A stretch of 64,000 bases of DNA, from contig NZ_BAABWG010000003.1 of the NCBI RefSeq assembly GCF_040372165.1, positions 682,001 to 746,000 on the forward strand. Direction: 5' to 3'. Made by a program: the position numbers and the translations under genes. The first letter of the stretch is position 1. The number at the start of each line of letters is the position of its first letter. The notes under the pieces were generated by a model. It was not told the DNA's origin and ran no database searches. It saw only the letters and a list, made by a program, of their open reading frames with translations. This stretch comes from Hydrogenophaga sp040372165 (GTDB taxonomy: Bacteria > Pseudomonadota > Gammaproteobacteria > Burkholderiales > Burkholderiaceae_C). Shown here one piece after another: positions 24,952-33,406 of this stretch.

Positions 24952-25038
24952 GATCCGGCTTCGCCGGTCCAACGGTGCCGCCCCCCTCCCGCCGAAGGCG
25001 GACCAAAGAGGGGGGGCCGCGCAGTGGCGCGGGGGGTG
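24952..25038 (-). repeat. GC-rich multi-hairpin repeat (copy R5), 3' of the tautomerase gene
   Basis: It starts about 7 bp after the tautomerase stop codon and shows, on the minus strand, the C-rich start, the CCGCCTTCGGCGG-type hairpin flanked by C5-6/G5-6 arms, and GGACCGGCGAAGCCGG. It fills most of the gap before the acetaldehyde dehydrogenase gene. Confidence 0.78.
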
Positions 25039-25044
25039 GCGCTT

Positions 25045-25236
25045 TCAGCGCCCCAAGTCTTTCGCCGTCTTCCCCGCAATGCCCCAGTTGGTTTTGGGCA
25101 CCTCGTCAATCCAGACGCGGATCGCCTCTTGCGGCGCACCAGTGGCTTCCACCAGAGCGGTGCTGACCTTCTCAATCACGGCGCGCTTTTGTTCTTCCGT
25201 GCGGCCTTCCATCATGTAAATCTGTGCGAATGGCAT
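25045..25236 (-). CDS. dmpI: 4-oxalocrotonate tautomerase, copy 1
   Basis: A 63-residue protein of the expected size. After Met removal, Pro1, Arg11 and Arg39 are in the catalytic positions. Position 50 is Trp (NWGIAG) where Pseudomonas XylH has Phe. It tautomerises 2-hydroxymuconate to 4-oxalocrotonate. It lies between the decarboxylase gene (68 bp upstream) and the acetaldehyde dehydrogenase gene. Confidence 0.92.
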   Translation of the reverse strand: MPFAQIYMMEGRTEEQKRAVIEKVSTALVEATGAPQEAIRVWIDEVPKTNWGIAGKTAKDLGR

Positions 25237-25304
25237 GTTTGATTGACTCCTTGAATGTTGTGTCTATGGGGCTGTGCTGGCCTGGGTTGAATGGAGTGAT
25301 GTGC

Positions 25305-26096
25305 TCAGACGAAACGGAGACTGGTGCTGCCCATGCCCTGCACGCGCAAGGTGACGTTGTCGCCCGCCTGGACGGGCACGGCTTCTGTGATGCCGCCGGA
25401 GAGGATCAGGGTGCCGGCCGGAATGGCCTGGCCCCTTGCGCCCAGGTGGTTGGCCAGCATCGCAATCGCGGTGGCAGGGTGGCCCAGCACGGCAGCGCCC
25501 GCGCCGAAGGAAACGGGCTCGCCGTTCTTTTCCATCACGATGCCCACCGTGCGCAGGTCCAGTCCGTCCAGGCGCGTCGGCGTGCCGCCGATGACGAAAC
25601 GCGAAGCCGAGGTGTTGTCGGCGATCACGCTCTTGAGGTCGAACTTGAAATCGCGGTAGCGGCTGTCAATCACCTCGATGCCGGGAATCACAAAGTCGGT
25701 GGCTTCGAGCACGGTGCCGATGTGGCAGCCCGGTCCGCTCAGCGACTTCCTGGTCACGAACGCTATCTCGGGCTCCACTTTGGGATGAATGAGCGAACGC
25801 GTGTCGCACTCGCCACCGTCGGGGACGATGTAGTCGTCCGTCATGAAACCGAACACGGGCGACTCCACGTCCATTTGCTTCATCTTGGCAAATGAGGTCA
25901 GGCCAGCCTTTAGCCCGGCCAGCCGTCGGCCACGGCCGAGTTTGCGCTTGAGGATGCGCTCCTGAATCGCATAGGCATCGTCCCAGTCCATGTCCGGGTG
26001 GTCGTTGGTGATCTTCTCGGTGTCCTTGGCTTCAAGCTGGCAAGTCTCCAGCCGTTCAGCGAGCGCATCGAGGATGTTGGAATCAAGTGTGGTCAT
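25305..26096 (-). CDS. dmpH: 4-oxalocrotonate decarboxylase, copy 1
   Basis: A 263-residue enzyme of the hydratase/decarboxylase family that decarboxylates 4-oxalocrotonate to 2-hydroxypenta-2,4-dienoate with Mg2+. The segments NDHPDMDWDDAYAIQ, GLKAGLTSFAKMKQM and IEVIDSRYRDFKFDLKSV, and the C-terminal SGGITEAVPV, match XylI/DmpH rather than the hydratase. It forms a complex with the hydratase in known pathways. A short tandem repeat fills the leader just upstream of its start. Confidence 0.9.
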   Translation of the reverse strand: MTTLDSNILDALAERLETCQLEAKDTEKITNDHPDMDWDDAYAIQERILKRKLGRGRRLAGLKAGLTSFAKMKQMDVESPVFGFMTDDYIVPDGGECDTRSLIHPKVEPEIAFVTRKSLSGPGCHIGTVLEATDFVIPGIEVIDSRYRDFKFDLKSVIADNTSASRFVIGGTPTRLDGLDLRTVGIVMEKNGEPVSFGAGAAVLGHPATAIAMLANHLGARGQAIPAGTLILSGGITEAVPVQAGDNVTLRVQGMGSTSLRFV

Positions 26097-26105
26097 ATTC
26101 GGTTC

Positions 26106-26135
26106 AGATCAGATCAGATCAGGTCAGATCAGGTC
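26106..26135. repeat. 5-bp tandem repeat (AGATC/AGGTC, six units) in the dmpH leader
   Basis: Four AGATC and two AGGTC units in a row lie 10 bp upstream of the dmpH start codon, between the SDR stop and dmpH. No clear Shine-Dalgarno is visible between the repeat and the ATG, so copy number could alter the spacing or structure of the translation start region. Confidence 0.75.
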
Positions 26136-26162
26136 GGATGAGGTTCAGCGGGTTCGGCAGCG

Positions 26163-26957
26163 TCAGGCAATCGAGCGAACCACACCGCCATCCACGCGCA
26201 CGGCAGCGCCATTGGTGGCCGCAGCGAACGGGCTGCACAGAAAGGCAACCGTGGCGGCCACTTCGGCCGGCTCGATGAAGCGTCGCAGCAGCGATGAAGG
26301 CCGGTCGTCGGCAAAGTAGCGGCGCTCCACCTCTGCCACCGTGATTTGCTGCTCGTTGGCCAGCCGGTTGAGAAACGCCACCGATCCGTCGGTGCGTGTC
26401 GGGCCCGGCAACACCGCATTGACCGTCACGCCCGTTCCCGTGGTCAGCTCGGCCAGGCCGCGCGACACAGACAACTGCGCCGTCTTGGTCATGCCGTAGT
26501 GCAGCATCTCCGTCGGCGGGTTGAGTGCCGATTCGCTGGAGATGAAAACAATGCGGCCAAAGCCGCGACTCTTCATGGCCGAGAGCGCCTGGCGTGAAAG
26601 GCGAACGCCGCTCATCACGTTCACATCAAAGAAACGCTGCCACACGGCGTCTTCTGTGTCGTCGAACTCACCGGGCTCGTAAATGCCCAGGTTGTTGACC
26701 AGAATGTCGGCCTGGGCGTTGGCTTCCGCCAATGCGGCACAACCTTCTGCCGTGCCCAGGTCAGCCAGCACGGCCGAGACCTTGTCTGCACCACCTTGCG
26801 CGACCAGCGCTTCCTCTGCAGTGCGCAAGCGCTCGGCATGATGGCCGCAAATGGTGACGTGCGCGCCTTCTTGCAGCAGGCGTTGTGCAGTGGCAAATCC
26901 AATGCCGGCTGTGGAGCCGGTGACGACGGCGCGGCGTCCTGAAATCTGAAGATCCAT
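26163..26957 (-). CDS. SDR-family oxidoreductase in meta operon, cluster 1
   Basis: A 264-residue short-chain dehydrogenase with the TGSTAGIG cofactor motif (about residues 13-20), the NNLGIYE strand, catalytic Ser in VFISSESA and the YGMTK catalytic Tyr/Lys pair. It is not one of the standard meta-pathway enzymes. A paralogue of the same length sits in the equivalent operon at 57.9-58.7 kb, so it likely does a real step, perhaps oxidising an alcohol side chain. Substrate unknown. The ATG at 26957 gives the normal N-terminus. Confidence 0.85.
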   Translation of the reverse strand: MDLQISGRRAVVTGSTAGIGFATAQRLLQEGAHVTICGHHAERLRTAEEALVAQGGADKVSAVLADLGTAEGCAALAEANAQADILVNNLGIYEPGEFDDTEDAVWQRFFDVNVMSGVRLSRQALSAMKSRGFGRIVFISSESALNPPTEMLHYGMTKTAQLSVSRGLAELTTGTGVTVNAVLPGPTRTDGSVAFLNRLANEQQITVAEVERRYFADDRPSSLLRRFIEPAEVAATVAFLCSPFAAATNGAAVRVDGGVVRSIA

Positions 26958-26978
26958 GGGTGATCGGTCTCCAGGCAA

Positions 26979-27755
26979 TCAGTGAAAGCGAACCGAGCAA
27001 TCGCCCAGCCCGCCAATGCTCACCCGGAAACTGTCGCCCTTGGCAGCAGGGGCCATGGCGGCCAGCGCACCCGAGAGCACCACTTCTCCAGCCTTGAGGC
27101 CACCGCCCAGCGAGCCCAGTGTGTTGGCCAGCCAGGCCACTGCATTCAGCGGAGAGCCCAGCGCAGCAGCACCTGCGCCGGTGTAAAGCACTTCGCCGTT
27201 CTTTTCCAGCACCATGCCGCAGGTTTGCAGGTCAATGTCCATGGGGCTGACCGCCTGGCCTCCGAGCACAAACAAGCCGCACGAAGCGTTGTCGGCCACG
27301 GTGTCAGCGATCTTGATCCTCCAGTCGCGAATGCGTGAATCCACAATCTCAAAACACGGCATCACGCATTCGGTCGCGGCCAGAACGTCGGCCACTCCCA
27401 CACCCGGGCCGGCCAGGTCGCGCTTGAGCAGGAAGGCAATCTCCCCTTCCGCCTTGGGCTGGATCATGCGGCTGGCATCAATGGACTCACCCTGGTTGAC
27501 CACCATGGCATCGGTCAGGTAGCCGAAGTCTGGTTGGTGCACGCCGAGCATGTTCATCACGGCGCGAGAGGTCACGCCAATCTTCTTGCCGATGATGCGT
27601 TCACCGTCTTGCTGACGCCGCATCATCAGGCGCGCCTGAATCTGGTACGCCTGCTCGATGCTCAGGTCAGGGTGCTGGTCCGTCAGCGGGTCCAGCGGCT
27701 GGTTGTTGCGCAGTGCCTGGTAGAGCGCATCGCCCAGCGCGTCGAGGTTGGCCAT
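26979..27755 (-). CDS. dmpE: 2-hydroxypenta-2,4-dienoate hydratase, copy 1
   Basis: A 258-residue hydratase of the XylJ/DmpE group. It shows GKKIGVTSRAVMNMLGV, PKAEGEIAFLLKRDL with acidic metal ligands, and CFEIVDSRIRDWRIKI. It hydrates 2-hydroxypenta-2,4-dienoate to 4-hydroxy-2-oxovalerate, the substrate of the aldolase. The start at 27755 was chosen because the family sequence begins there; an in-frame extension upstream is translated from a TTTGC tandem repeat. Confidence 0.9.
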   Translation of the reverse strand: MANLDALGDALYQALRNNQPLDPLTDQHPDLSIEQAYQIQARLMMRRQQDGERIIGKKIGVTSRAVMNMLGVHQPDFGYLTDAMVVNQGESIDASRMIQPKAEGEIAFLLKRDLAGPGVGVADVLAATECVMPCFEIVDSRIRDWRIKIADTVADNASCGLFVLGGQAVSPMDIDLQTCGMVLEKNGEVLYTGAGAAALGSPLNAVAWLANTLGSLGGGLKAGEVVLSGALAAMAPAAKGDSFRVSIGGLGDCSVRFH

Positions 27756-27774
27756 TGAAATGCTTTCCTTTTCT

Positions 27775-27795
27775 TTTGCTTTGCTTTGCTTTTGC
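27775..27795. repeat. TTTGC tandem repeat (about four units) upstream of dmpE
   Basis: Four TTTGC units, one with an extra T, lie 20-40 bp upstream of the dmpE start codon within the gap to the dioxygenase gene. It is one of several short simple repeats in intergenic spaces of these operons. Confidence 0.7.
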
Positions 27796-27845
27796 CTTCT
27801 CTCGCACGCGGTCACTCGGTCACGCGCGCGAGAGGGGGCGGGAGA

Positions 27846-28772
27846 TCAGGTCACCACCGTGAGGAATCGTTCGTTGAGTTCACGGGTGTGATAGAAGATG
27901 CCGCGTCCGATTTCGTCCCAGGTCCAGACCACCGTGTCCATGTCCGGGTAGTAGTCGTAGCCGCCGCAGAAGGTTTCGAATCGGTTGCCCGATGGGTCGA
28001 AGGCGTAGATGGTGGTGCCGCGCGTGATGCCATGGCGCAGCGGGCCGATGTCGAGCGACGCGCGGTGAATGGTGAGGATGTCTGCCGCCTTGAGCACCTG
28101 CTCCCAGGTCTCCAGATAGTAGGAGGCATGGTGCAAGGTGTCGTCGCGCTCGTCGCGCACGAAGGCAATGTCGTGCGCCTTGTTCGAGCAGGAGAGCCAC
28201 ACGGCCATGTCGGTCTTGCCGTCTTCCATCAAGATGCGCTCCACCAGCGAGAAGCCCAGCACATTGATGAACAAATCGCGGCTGCCATCCAGATCGCTGC
28301 CGTGGATCTGCCAGTGGTCCAGACGCACAGGCGAGATGCCTTTGCGGCCGTCGATGATGGCTTCCGGGTTCAGGTTGCCCAGGCCGTTGCCCACCTTGGT
28401 CTTTTCGGCATAGAGCTCGAAGGTATGGCCCGTAGGTGCCTTGAAACGCACGCGCTCGCCGGTTTCCAGCAGCTCGCCCGCCGGAATGCGCTCGGTGCTC
28501 ACACCATAGGCCTTGAGGTCGGCTTCGAGCTGGTCCAGCGTCTTGGCGTCGCGCACCTTGAAGCCATAGAAGTCCATGCCCGCACGGTCGGCCTGGCGCA
28601 GCACCACGCTGTGGTGATCAAATTCGTCCAGTGCCTTGAAGTAGGAACGGCCCGAGGCATCTCGCCCCATGGCCTGCAGCCCCATCACATTGGTGTAGAA
28701 CTTCTCGGACTCTTCCAGGTCCAGCACGCGCAGCTGGCAGTGGCCAGGTCGCATCACGCCGCAAATTGCCAT
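27846..28772 (-). CDS. xylE: Catechol 2,3-dioxygenase
   Basis: A 308-residue vicinal-oxygen-chelate extradiol dioxygenase that opens catechol to 2-hydroxymuconic semialdehyde. The iron ligands His153 (LDHWQIHG), His214 (TLHHASYY) and a Glu near 266 (RFETFCGGY) align with the XylE/DmpB numbering. AAGGAGAC lies upstream of the ATG at 28772. It is the first gene of the minus-strand operon and has a LysR-type palindrome about 128 bp upstream. It is the only catechol dioxygenase in the window. Confidence 0.95.
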   Translation of the reverse strand: MAICGVMRPGHCQLRVLDLEESEKFYTNVMGLQAMGRDASGRSYFKALDEFDHHSVVLRQADRAGMDFYGFKVRDAKTLDQLEADLKAYGVSTERIPAGELLETGERVRFKAPTGHTFELYAEKTKVGNGLGNLNPEAIIDGRKGISPVRLDHWQIHGSDLDGSRDLFINVLGFSLVERILMEDGKTDMAVWLSCSNKAHDIAFVRDERDDTLHHASYYLETWEQVLKAADILTIHRASLDIGPLRHGITRGTTIYAFDPSGNRFETFCGGYDYYPDMDTVVWTWDEIGRGIFYHTRELNERFLTVVT

Positions 28773-28899
28773 CTTTTTTGTCTCCTTTGGTATGGGGTTT
28801 GTCTGCGGCATCGGGCGCCGCATCGCCAGACAACACTGGCACGGTGCAAATCATCCCGGCTCTGCAAAAGTGTGTCCAATACTGTTGGGGCCTGCCAAA

Positions 28900-28914
28900 A
28901 TACCTCAGAGGTAT
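28900..28914. promoter_or_regulatory. ATAC-N7-GTAT LysR operator ahead of catechol dioxygenase operon
   Basis: ATACCTCAGAGGTAT differs at a single central base from the site at 15946-15960 and keeps the ATACC/GGTAT arms. It lies 127 bp upstream of the dioxygenase start codon, a position usual for LysR activator sites. The region from 28773 to 29112 otherwise holds no gene. Confidence 0.7.
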
Positions 28915-29001
28915 GAACGCCCGGAACCGCAGACAACACTTCTCACGCCATGTCTTGCATGCCCGGGTGATGGCTCAAACAAAAATGCCAAACAAAAAAA
29001 A

Positions 29002-29024
29002 GGCCGACTCCTGTCGAGTCGGCC
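29002..29024 (-). terminator. Rho-independent terminator after the DUF945-like gene
   Basis: A perfect 9-bp stem GGCCGACTC / GAGTCGGCC with a 5-base loop. On the minus strand it is followed by a run of eight T residues (A-run at 28993-29001 on the plus strand). It should end transcription of the DUF945-like gene before it reaches the dioxygenase promoter region. Confidence 0.85.
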
Positions 29025-29112
29025 CTTTGTGTTGCCAGCTTCGTTCAGACCAATTCAATTCCTGTCAATTGAATGCTCATCAGAACGCGATCAGTCGCTG
29101 GCGCAGCATGTC

Positions 29113-30411
29113 TCACCGCAGCGGTTTGTCGTTCACGGTGAACTGGCCGTTCTGCAGCTTCAGCTCGGCCACATAGTCACTGCCATTCTTGGCCAGAAAG
29201 CCTTGCTGCTCCAGCTGGGCGCTCATGCCAGAGCTCAGCTTCTCAAGCCTGGGCATGACGCCTTCGGCAATGCGCACTGTGCCGTTGCCCTGCAGCTGCT
29301 GCATCAGCGAATACGGGAATGCGTTCATGTCCACCTGCTCGGGCAGGCCGAAATGCAGGTCGGCAGCCACTTTGCCTTCCGGCATCTTGAAGCTGAGCTC
29401 ATTGATGTTGAACTTGGGAGAGCGCTCGACAATCGCCTTGAACTCGTTGAGCATGGCTTCCGGTACGGCTGCCGGATCTTCAGTGTTTGTCTTCTGGATG
29501 CGCAGCACGGCTTGCGTGTCCACGTTCTCGAACGTGTATTCGAGCACGAAGTCTTCCAGCGCCACATCCGGCCCGGTGACTTCGCTCACCTTGACCACCT
29601 GGGCCGCCGTGAACGCGGTGTCGTTGCCGTCAACGTCGGCCCTGAAAGACATATCCTTGAAGGAGAACTGCTGGCCCTGTGGCCCCGTGATGCTGAGTTG
29701 CTCCATGTCCATGCCGCTGGTGCCAAACCAGAGGCCATGCGCCTTGTTCATGTCGGCCTCGATCCGGGCGTCCTTGAACTGCACCGAGTCGCCCTTGGCA
29801 CCCTTGAGGCTCAAGGTGCCCATTTCGCCCTGGGCCTTGACGGCGTTGCCGTCATCGTCGATGTCGAACTCGATGTCCACGGCATGCAGCCCCAGCAGCG
29901 TGCCCTTGATGTCCTTCTGGAATTTGTCGACCACATAGATGGCCTTGCCGCTGCCACCGCCCAGGCCCACTTGCGAGAAGAGGGTGCCGGGAATCTCGAC
30001 GGTGTCCTGGCCAGACTTGAGCTCAAAAGTGGACTCGCTCACCGCTGCCAGGGGCAGGAAAGAGCCGCCGCGCGAACCCAGCGCCGAGAAGGCGATGGGG
30101 CCATGGTGAATTTTGGAGTTGATGATCAGGTCCACCTCTCCATCGGTCGCAGTGCCCGGCCCATCGTTGGGTACGTGAGGCATCCGCTCGCTCAGCACCT
30201 CCTCGCTGATCCTGATGTGGTGCCTTCCCTCCGAGCTGAACCAGCCTTCGTCCAGCTTTTCTGTCTCCACCACCGCGCCTGGCAAGGTGGCTGCCACCTG
30301 CTGCCGGATCGCTTCGTCATAGGCCTTGGCCCCACGCGAACCGATGACCTTGGGCAAGATCAGCAACGCGCCGGCCACAACGACCACAACCCCTGTGAGT
30401 AGTTTTTTCAC
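29113..30411 (-). CDS. DUF945 family (YdgA-like) protein
   Basis: A 432-residue protein with one N-terminal membrane helix (KKLLTGVVVVVAGALLILP) and a long soluble part, as in the YdgA/DUF945 family. The YDEAIRQQVAATLPG start and the C-terminal FTVNDKPL motif support the call. Proteins of this family are anchored in the inner membrane and face the periplasm; their function is poorly known. The GTG at 30411 was chosen as start, because it begins right before the membrane helix. A strong terminator follows the gene. Confidence 0.75.
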   Translation of the reverse strand: MKKLLTGVVVVVAGALLILPKVIGSRGAKAYDEAIRQQVAATLPGAVVETEKLDEGWFSSEGRHHIRISEEVLSERMPHVPNDGPGTATDGEVDLIINSKIHHGPIAFSALGSRGGSFLPLAAVSESTFELKSGQDTVEIPGTLFSQVGLGGGSGKAIYVVDKFQKDIKGTLLGLHAVDIEFDIDDDGNAVKAQGEMGTLSLKGAKGDSVQFKDARIEADMNKAHGLWFGTSGMDMEQLSITGPQGQQFSFKDMSFRADVDGNDTAFTAAQVVKVSEVTGPDVALEDFVLEYTFENVDTQAVLRIQKTNTEDPAAVPEAMLNEFKAIVERSPKFNINELSFKMPEGKVAADLHFGLPEQVDMNAFPYSLMQQLQGNGTVRIAEGVMPRLEKLSSGMSAQLEQQGFLAKNGSDYVAELKLQNGQFTVNDKPLR

Positions 30412-30470
30412 TATCCGCTCCCAAAACCATCGAGCATACCAAATGCCCGGAGCAGAATAATGAATTGTGA

Positions 30471-31466
30471 TTACGTGTGCGAGGCCGCCGCACCACCCCC
30501 CGTCGCCAACACCAGCACCCGCCGATAGCCTGGCTGCACCTCCATGCGCTCGGCCGTGCCGTTGGCCTGCAGCAGCGCATGTGCCTTCGGCAGTTGCCAG
30601 CAAGGCAGACTGGTGAACAAGTGGTGCTCAAGGTGAAAGTTCACCCAATAGGGCGCCAGGAAGGCGCGCTCCAGCCAGTTGGCGTGTGTGGTGCGTGCCT
30701 GACGCAACGGGTCCGGCTGCGGTGCGCCCACCATGGCGTGCTCGGCGATGTTGCGAATGCGCGTGACCAGCGGCAGCCAGCACACCATGGGCAGGGCCCA
30801 CATCGCCCACCACACCCAGCCCCAGCCCGCCGCTGTGAAGGCGGCCATCCCGATGGCATTGCCCACCCAGAAGCGCAGGCTGCTCGGTGCCACTTCCTGT
30901 TCCTTGAGGTGGCCTTGCGCGTTGACCCTGGCGTCTGCGTTGTCATGCCTGGCCGGTGAATCGGAGCGCCAGCTCAACACCCAGCGCTTGAGCTCCGCCA
31001 CCGAAGGCAGCACCCGCTGCTTGAAAAATGTCTGGCCAGACAGGTCGCGCCACAGCTTTCGCTTGAGCGAGGCCCGTGTGATCGGGAACGGTTTGGACAG
31101 CACCAGATCCGGGTCCTCCGGCTGCTGCACAAAACGGTGGTGCTTGAGGTGATACGGGCGGTAGACATCGAGCGCATACGAACACAGCCAGCGGCCCACC
31201 CAATCGTTGACCTTGCGGTTCGGGTGCAGCAGCGCATGGGCGGCATCGTGCATCAGAATGAACAAGCCCAGCTGCCGCGTACCGATGACCATCACGCACA
31301 GTGGAATCAGCACCGGCCAGGTGGCGCCCACTGCCATGGTGATGCCGATCACCCCCCAGCAATGCGCCACCAGCCACAGTCCGCGCCAGCGCGAACGCTC
31401 GCTCAAGGCCCGCCATTGCGCAGGCGGGAAAAAAGCTTCGGGGTTGGCTCGTGGGGCGACTGGCAT
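30471..31466 (-). CDS. Fatty acid desaturase family membrane protein
   Basis: A 331-residue integral membrane di-iron enzyme. The three His boxes are present: HDAAH (about residue 73), HLKHH (about 107) and HLEHH (about 280), with hydrophobic helices between. It probably inserts a double bond in, or hydroxylates, a lipid chain. No redox partner lies nearby. It is 59 bp upstream of the DUF945-like gene on the same strand. Confidence 0.85.
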   Translation of the reverse strand: MPVAPRANPEAFFPPAQWRALSERSRWRGLWLVAHCWGVIGITMAVGATWPVLIPLCVMVIGTRQLGLFILMHDAAHALLHPNRKVNDWVGRWLCSYALDVYRPYHLKHHRFVQQPEDPDLVLSKPFPITRASLKRKLWRDLSGQTFFKQRVLPSVAELKRWVLSWRSDSPARHDNADARVNAQGHLKEQEVAPSSLRFWVGNAIGMAAFTAAGWGWVWWAMWALPMVCWLPLVTRIRNIAEHAMVGAPQPDPLRQARTTHANWLERAFLAPYWVNFHLEHHLFTSLPCWQLPKAHALLQANGTAERMEVQPGYRRVLVLATGGGAAASHT

Positions 31467-31684
31467 GTTGAAACCATTTTGCGAGCCGCTTCAATGGGAA
31501 GCAGTGGGGGAATCCCGGGTCTCGGGCGCGGGACGTGGCCGCACGTTGACGCTGTTTCTCTCCGATACACGAATGAGGTAGGTGTCGACCGCGGTGTAGT
31601 ACGAAATCATCTAAACTGACGCTTTTCCGTATTCACCTGCGCCCTGGCCATGATGAAGCGTCGGGGTGCAGATCGACCATCCAT

Positions 31685-32107
31685 ATGCCTATCCATACTT
31701 GCTCACACGTCACCACTGGTGGGGGCTGGCTCCAGCGGTCTCGCCACCTGATCGCGCTCGGCCTGGTCTCGCTTTCTTTTTCATTCGTGCTCTCGGCGTG
31801 CAACATGCAACAACAACAGGAACAACCAACACCATCCGCATTCGATTCCGCTGCCTGGAAAGCACAGCGCGGCGTGAGCCCTGTGGACAACAAGCGCGTG
31901 CAAATGGTCTCGGCGCTTCAGTCGGCTGTTCAGGTGGGCATGAAACGTTCGGAAGTCATTGCATTGCTTGGCGAGCCGGACTCAAGCGATGCGGCGTCTG
32001 GCGCAGACAAGTACCGCCTGGGCCTGGCCATGGGGCCTGACGAGCAGTTTTACGAGATCCGCTACGAGGCCGATGTGGTCAAGTCGGCGGCACTGGGGCA
32101 ATTCTGA
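31685..32107 (+). CDS. Small lipoprotein, possible immunity partner of the next gene
   Basis: A 140-residue protein with a lipoprotein signal: hydrophobic stretch about residues 21-35, then the lipobox LSAC with Cys39. The mature part has a VGMKRSEVIALLGEPDS segment like the SmpA/OmlA (BamE) fold. It lies 60 bp upstream of a putative type IV secretion effector on the same strand. In Xanthomonadaceae, antibacterial T4SS effectors carrying XVIPCD are typically encoded next to periplasmic lipoprotein immunity proteins, so an immunity role is plausible but inferred. No strong ribosome site is seen before the ATG at 31685, so the start may differ. Confidence 0.65.
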   Translation: MPIHTCSHVTTGGGWLQRSRHLIALGLVSLSFSFVLSACNMQQQQEQPTPSAFDSAAWKAQRGVSPVDNKRVQMVSALQSAVQVGMKRSEVIALLGEPDSSDAASGADKYRLGLAMGPDEQFYEIRYEADVVKSAALGQF

Positions 32108-32167
32108 ACTGCGCTCGTCGAAAGGGCGGGTTGAGCAGATTGACCAAGAGGGAGGCATCAGAAGACC

Positions 32168-33334
32168 ATGGCAGACGAAACGCAAGAAACAACTGGCGCA
32201 CCGGCATCCGCGCGCCCCGACCTGAGCACGGTTCGCACGGAGTACCAGGTGCCGGCCGACGAGGTGGTCCAATACCGGCCACGGGTCTTCGGGGCAGTGG
32301 ATTTGCCTTTCACTGAAGACTACGAGGTGAGCGTCACGAAGACGGAAGCGCAGCTGCTGGATCAGTTGACCTTCGATCGGGGCTTGCTGGGCCTGCGCGA
32401 ATTTGAAGGTATTTCCAAGGAAGCCTTTCGGCAGGCCGAATCGGAGTATCCCGACAACACCGTGCCCGCGGGCGTGCCTGCAGACCGCGAGTGGGAGTGG
32501 CAAGGCAACGACGGACACCGCGACGCGTTTCGCCACACCTACTGGAGCGCTCGTCTGAGCCAGGAATACGGCCCCGAGTGGGCACGGGCATTCACCACCG
32601 CGCACGAGGGGTTGCCGGGCAACATTGCCAATCGCGAAGCAATGGACCTGTACAACAACTCGGTGGGAATCGAGATCGGCGCTCAGCACCCAGATGCCTC
32701 ACCCAGTGAGCTGGCTGCGCTTGTTCGCGAAGCCGTGACGCAGGGCAAGAGCGTTGTGATGGACGGCAGTGGAAACCTGGAGTGGAGTGATCGCGTCCGC
32801 GTGGGCGAACACGGCCTCTCACCCAATGATGTCATTGGCCCGAACCTGCCCACACCCCAAGTGGTTTCTACCAAGTTCGCTGCACTGGAGCCAGAGCTGC
32901 AAGCACCAGGTGCGCAGGGCGTCCAGCACGCCTCAGCCAATACCCATGCCAGTGACTTGTCGCCCTTGGCGCAGACCCTGTTGACGGACGCCGAGAGACA
33001 CGTTCGCCAGTTCTGCGAAGCAAATGGTCTGCCCTGGGATCAGGGCATGGAGAACTCGGTGGCTGCGCTGGCATGCCGCGCGGGCGAGGGGGGCATGACT
33101 GGAATTGACCATCTGACAGTGCGTGACGGCAACATCCTCATTTGCCAAGACGATGGCTATGGTCTGAAGACCGAAAGTATCCCAGCCCAAACGGCAGCCA
33201 ACACCACGGTCGAGGAATCCATGCGTGGCTTGAATGACGTGGAACGCCTGGCCGCGGTGGAGCAGGCGCAGCGCGATACTGCGCTGGCGCAGGACCGAGA
33301 CGAACCCTCATATGCAATGGCCATGAACGCCTGA
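32168..33334 (+). CDS. Putative T4SS antibacterial effector with C-terminal XVIPCD-like domain
   Basis: A 388-residue soluble protein without signal peptide. Residues about 113-170 form a conserved-looking hydrolase-type block with DGHRDAFRHTYWSARL, AHE (146-147) and MDLYNN (159-164), resembling a DUF6973-like toxin domain. Residues about 265-365 resemble the Xanthomonas XVIPCD secretion domain: helices around LLTDAERHV, a NSVAALACRA helix, GIDHLTV and the late QTAANTTVEESM segment. XVIPCD directs effectors to bacteria-killing type IV secretion systems. The domain calls rest on remembered patterns and need a profile search. A lipoprotein gene lies just upstream. Confidence 0.6.
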   Translation: MADETQETTGAPASARPDLSTVRTEYQVPADEVVQYRPRVFGAVDLPFTEDYEVSVTKTEAQLLDQLTFDRGLLGLREFEGISKEAFRQAESEYPDNTVPAGVPADREWEWQGNDGHRDAFRHTYWSARLSQEYGPEWARAFTTAHEGLPGNIANREAMDLYNNSVGIEIGAQHPDASPSELAALVREAVTQGKSVVMDGSGNLEWSDRVRVGEHGLSPNDVIGPNLPTPQVVSTKFAALEPELQAPGAQGVQHASANTHASDLSPLAQTLLTDAERHVRQFCEANGLPWDQGMENSVAALACRAGEGGMTGIDHLTVRDGNILICQDDGYGLKTESIPAQTAANTTVEESMRGLNDVERLAAVEQAQRDTALAQDRDEPSYAMAMNA

Positions 33335-33406
33335 GTTGGGTGGGGGCGCCTTCGTGCGCAGGGGAAGACTGGTGGAGCAGTCAGCCAGCCGCAGCGCCGG
33401 ATCGGC

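Noticed and set aside
26097..26162. AGATC tandem array considered as a CRISPR-like array
   Set aside because: Units are only 5 bp and contiguous without spacers; it is a simple repeat. No CRISPR array or cas gene is visible in the window.
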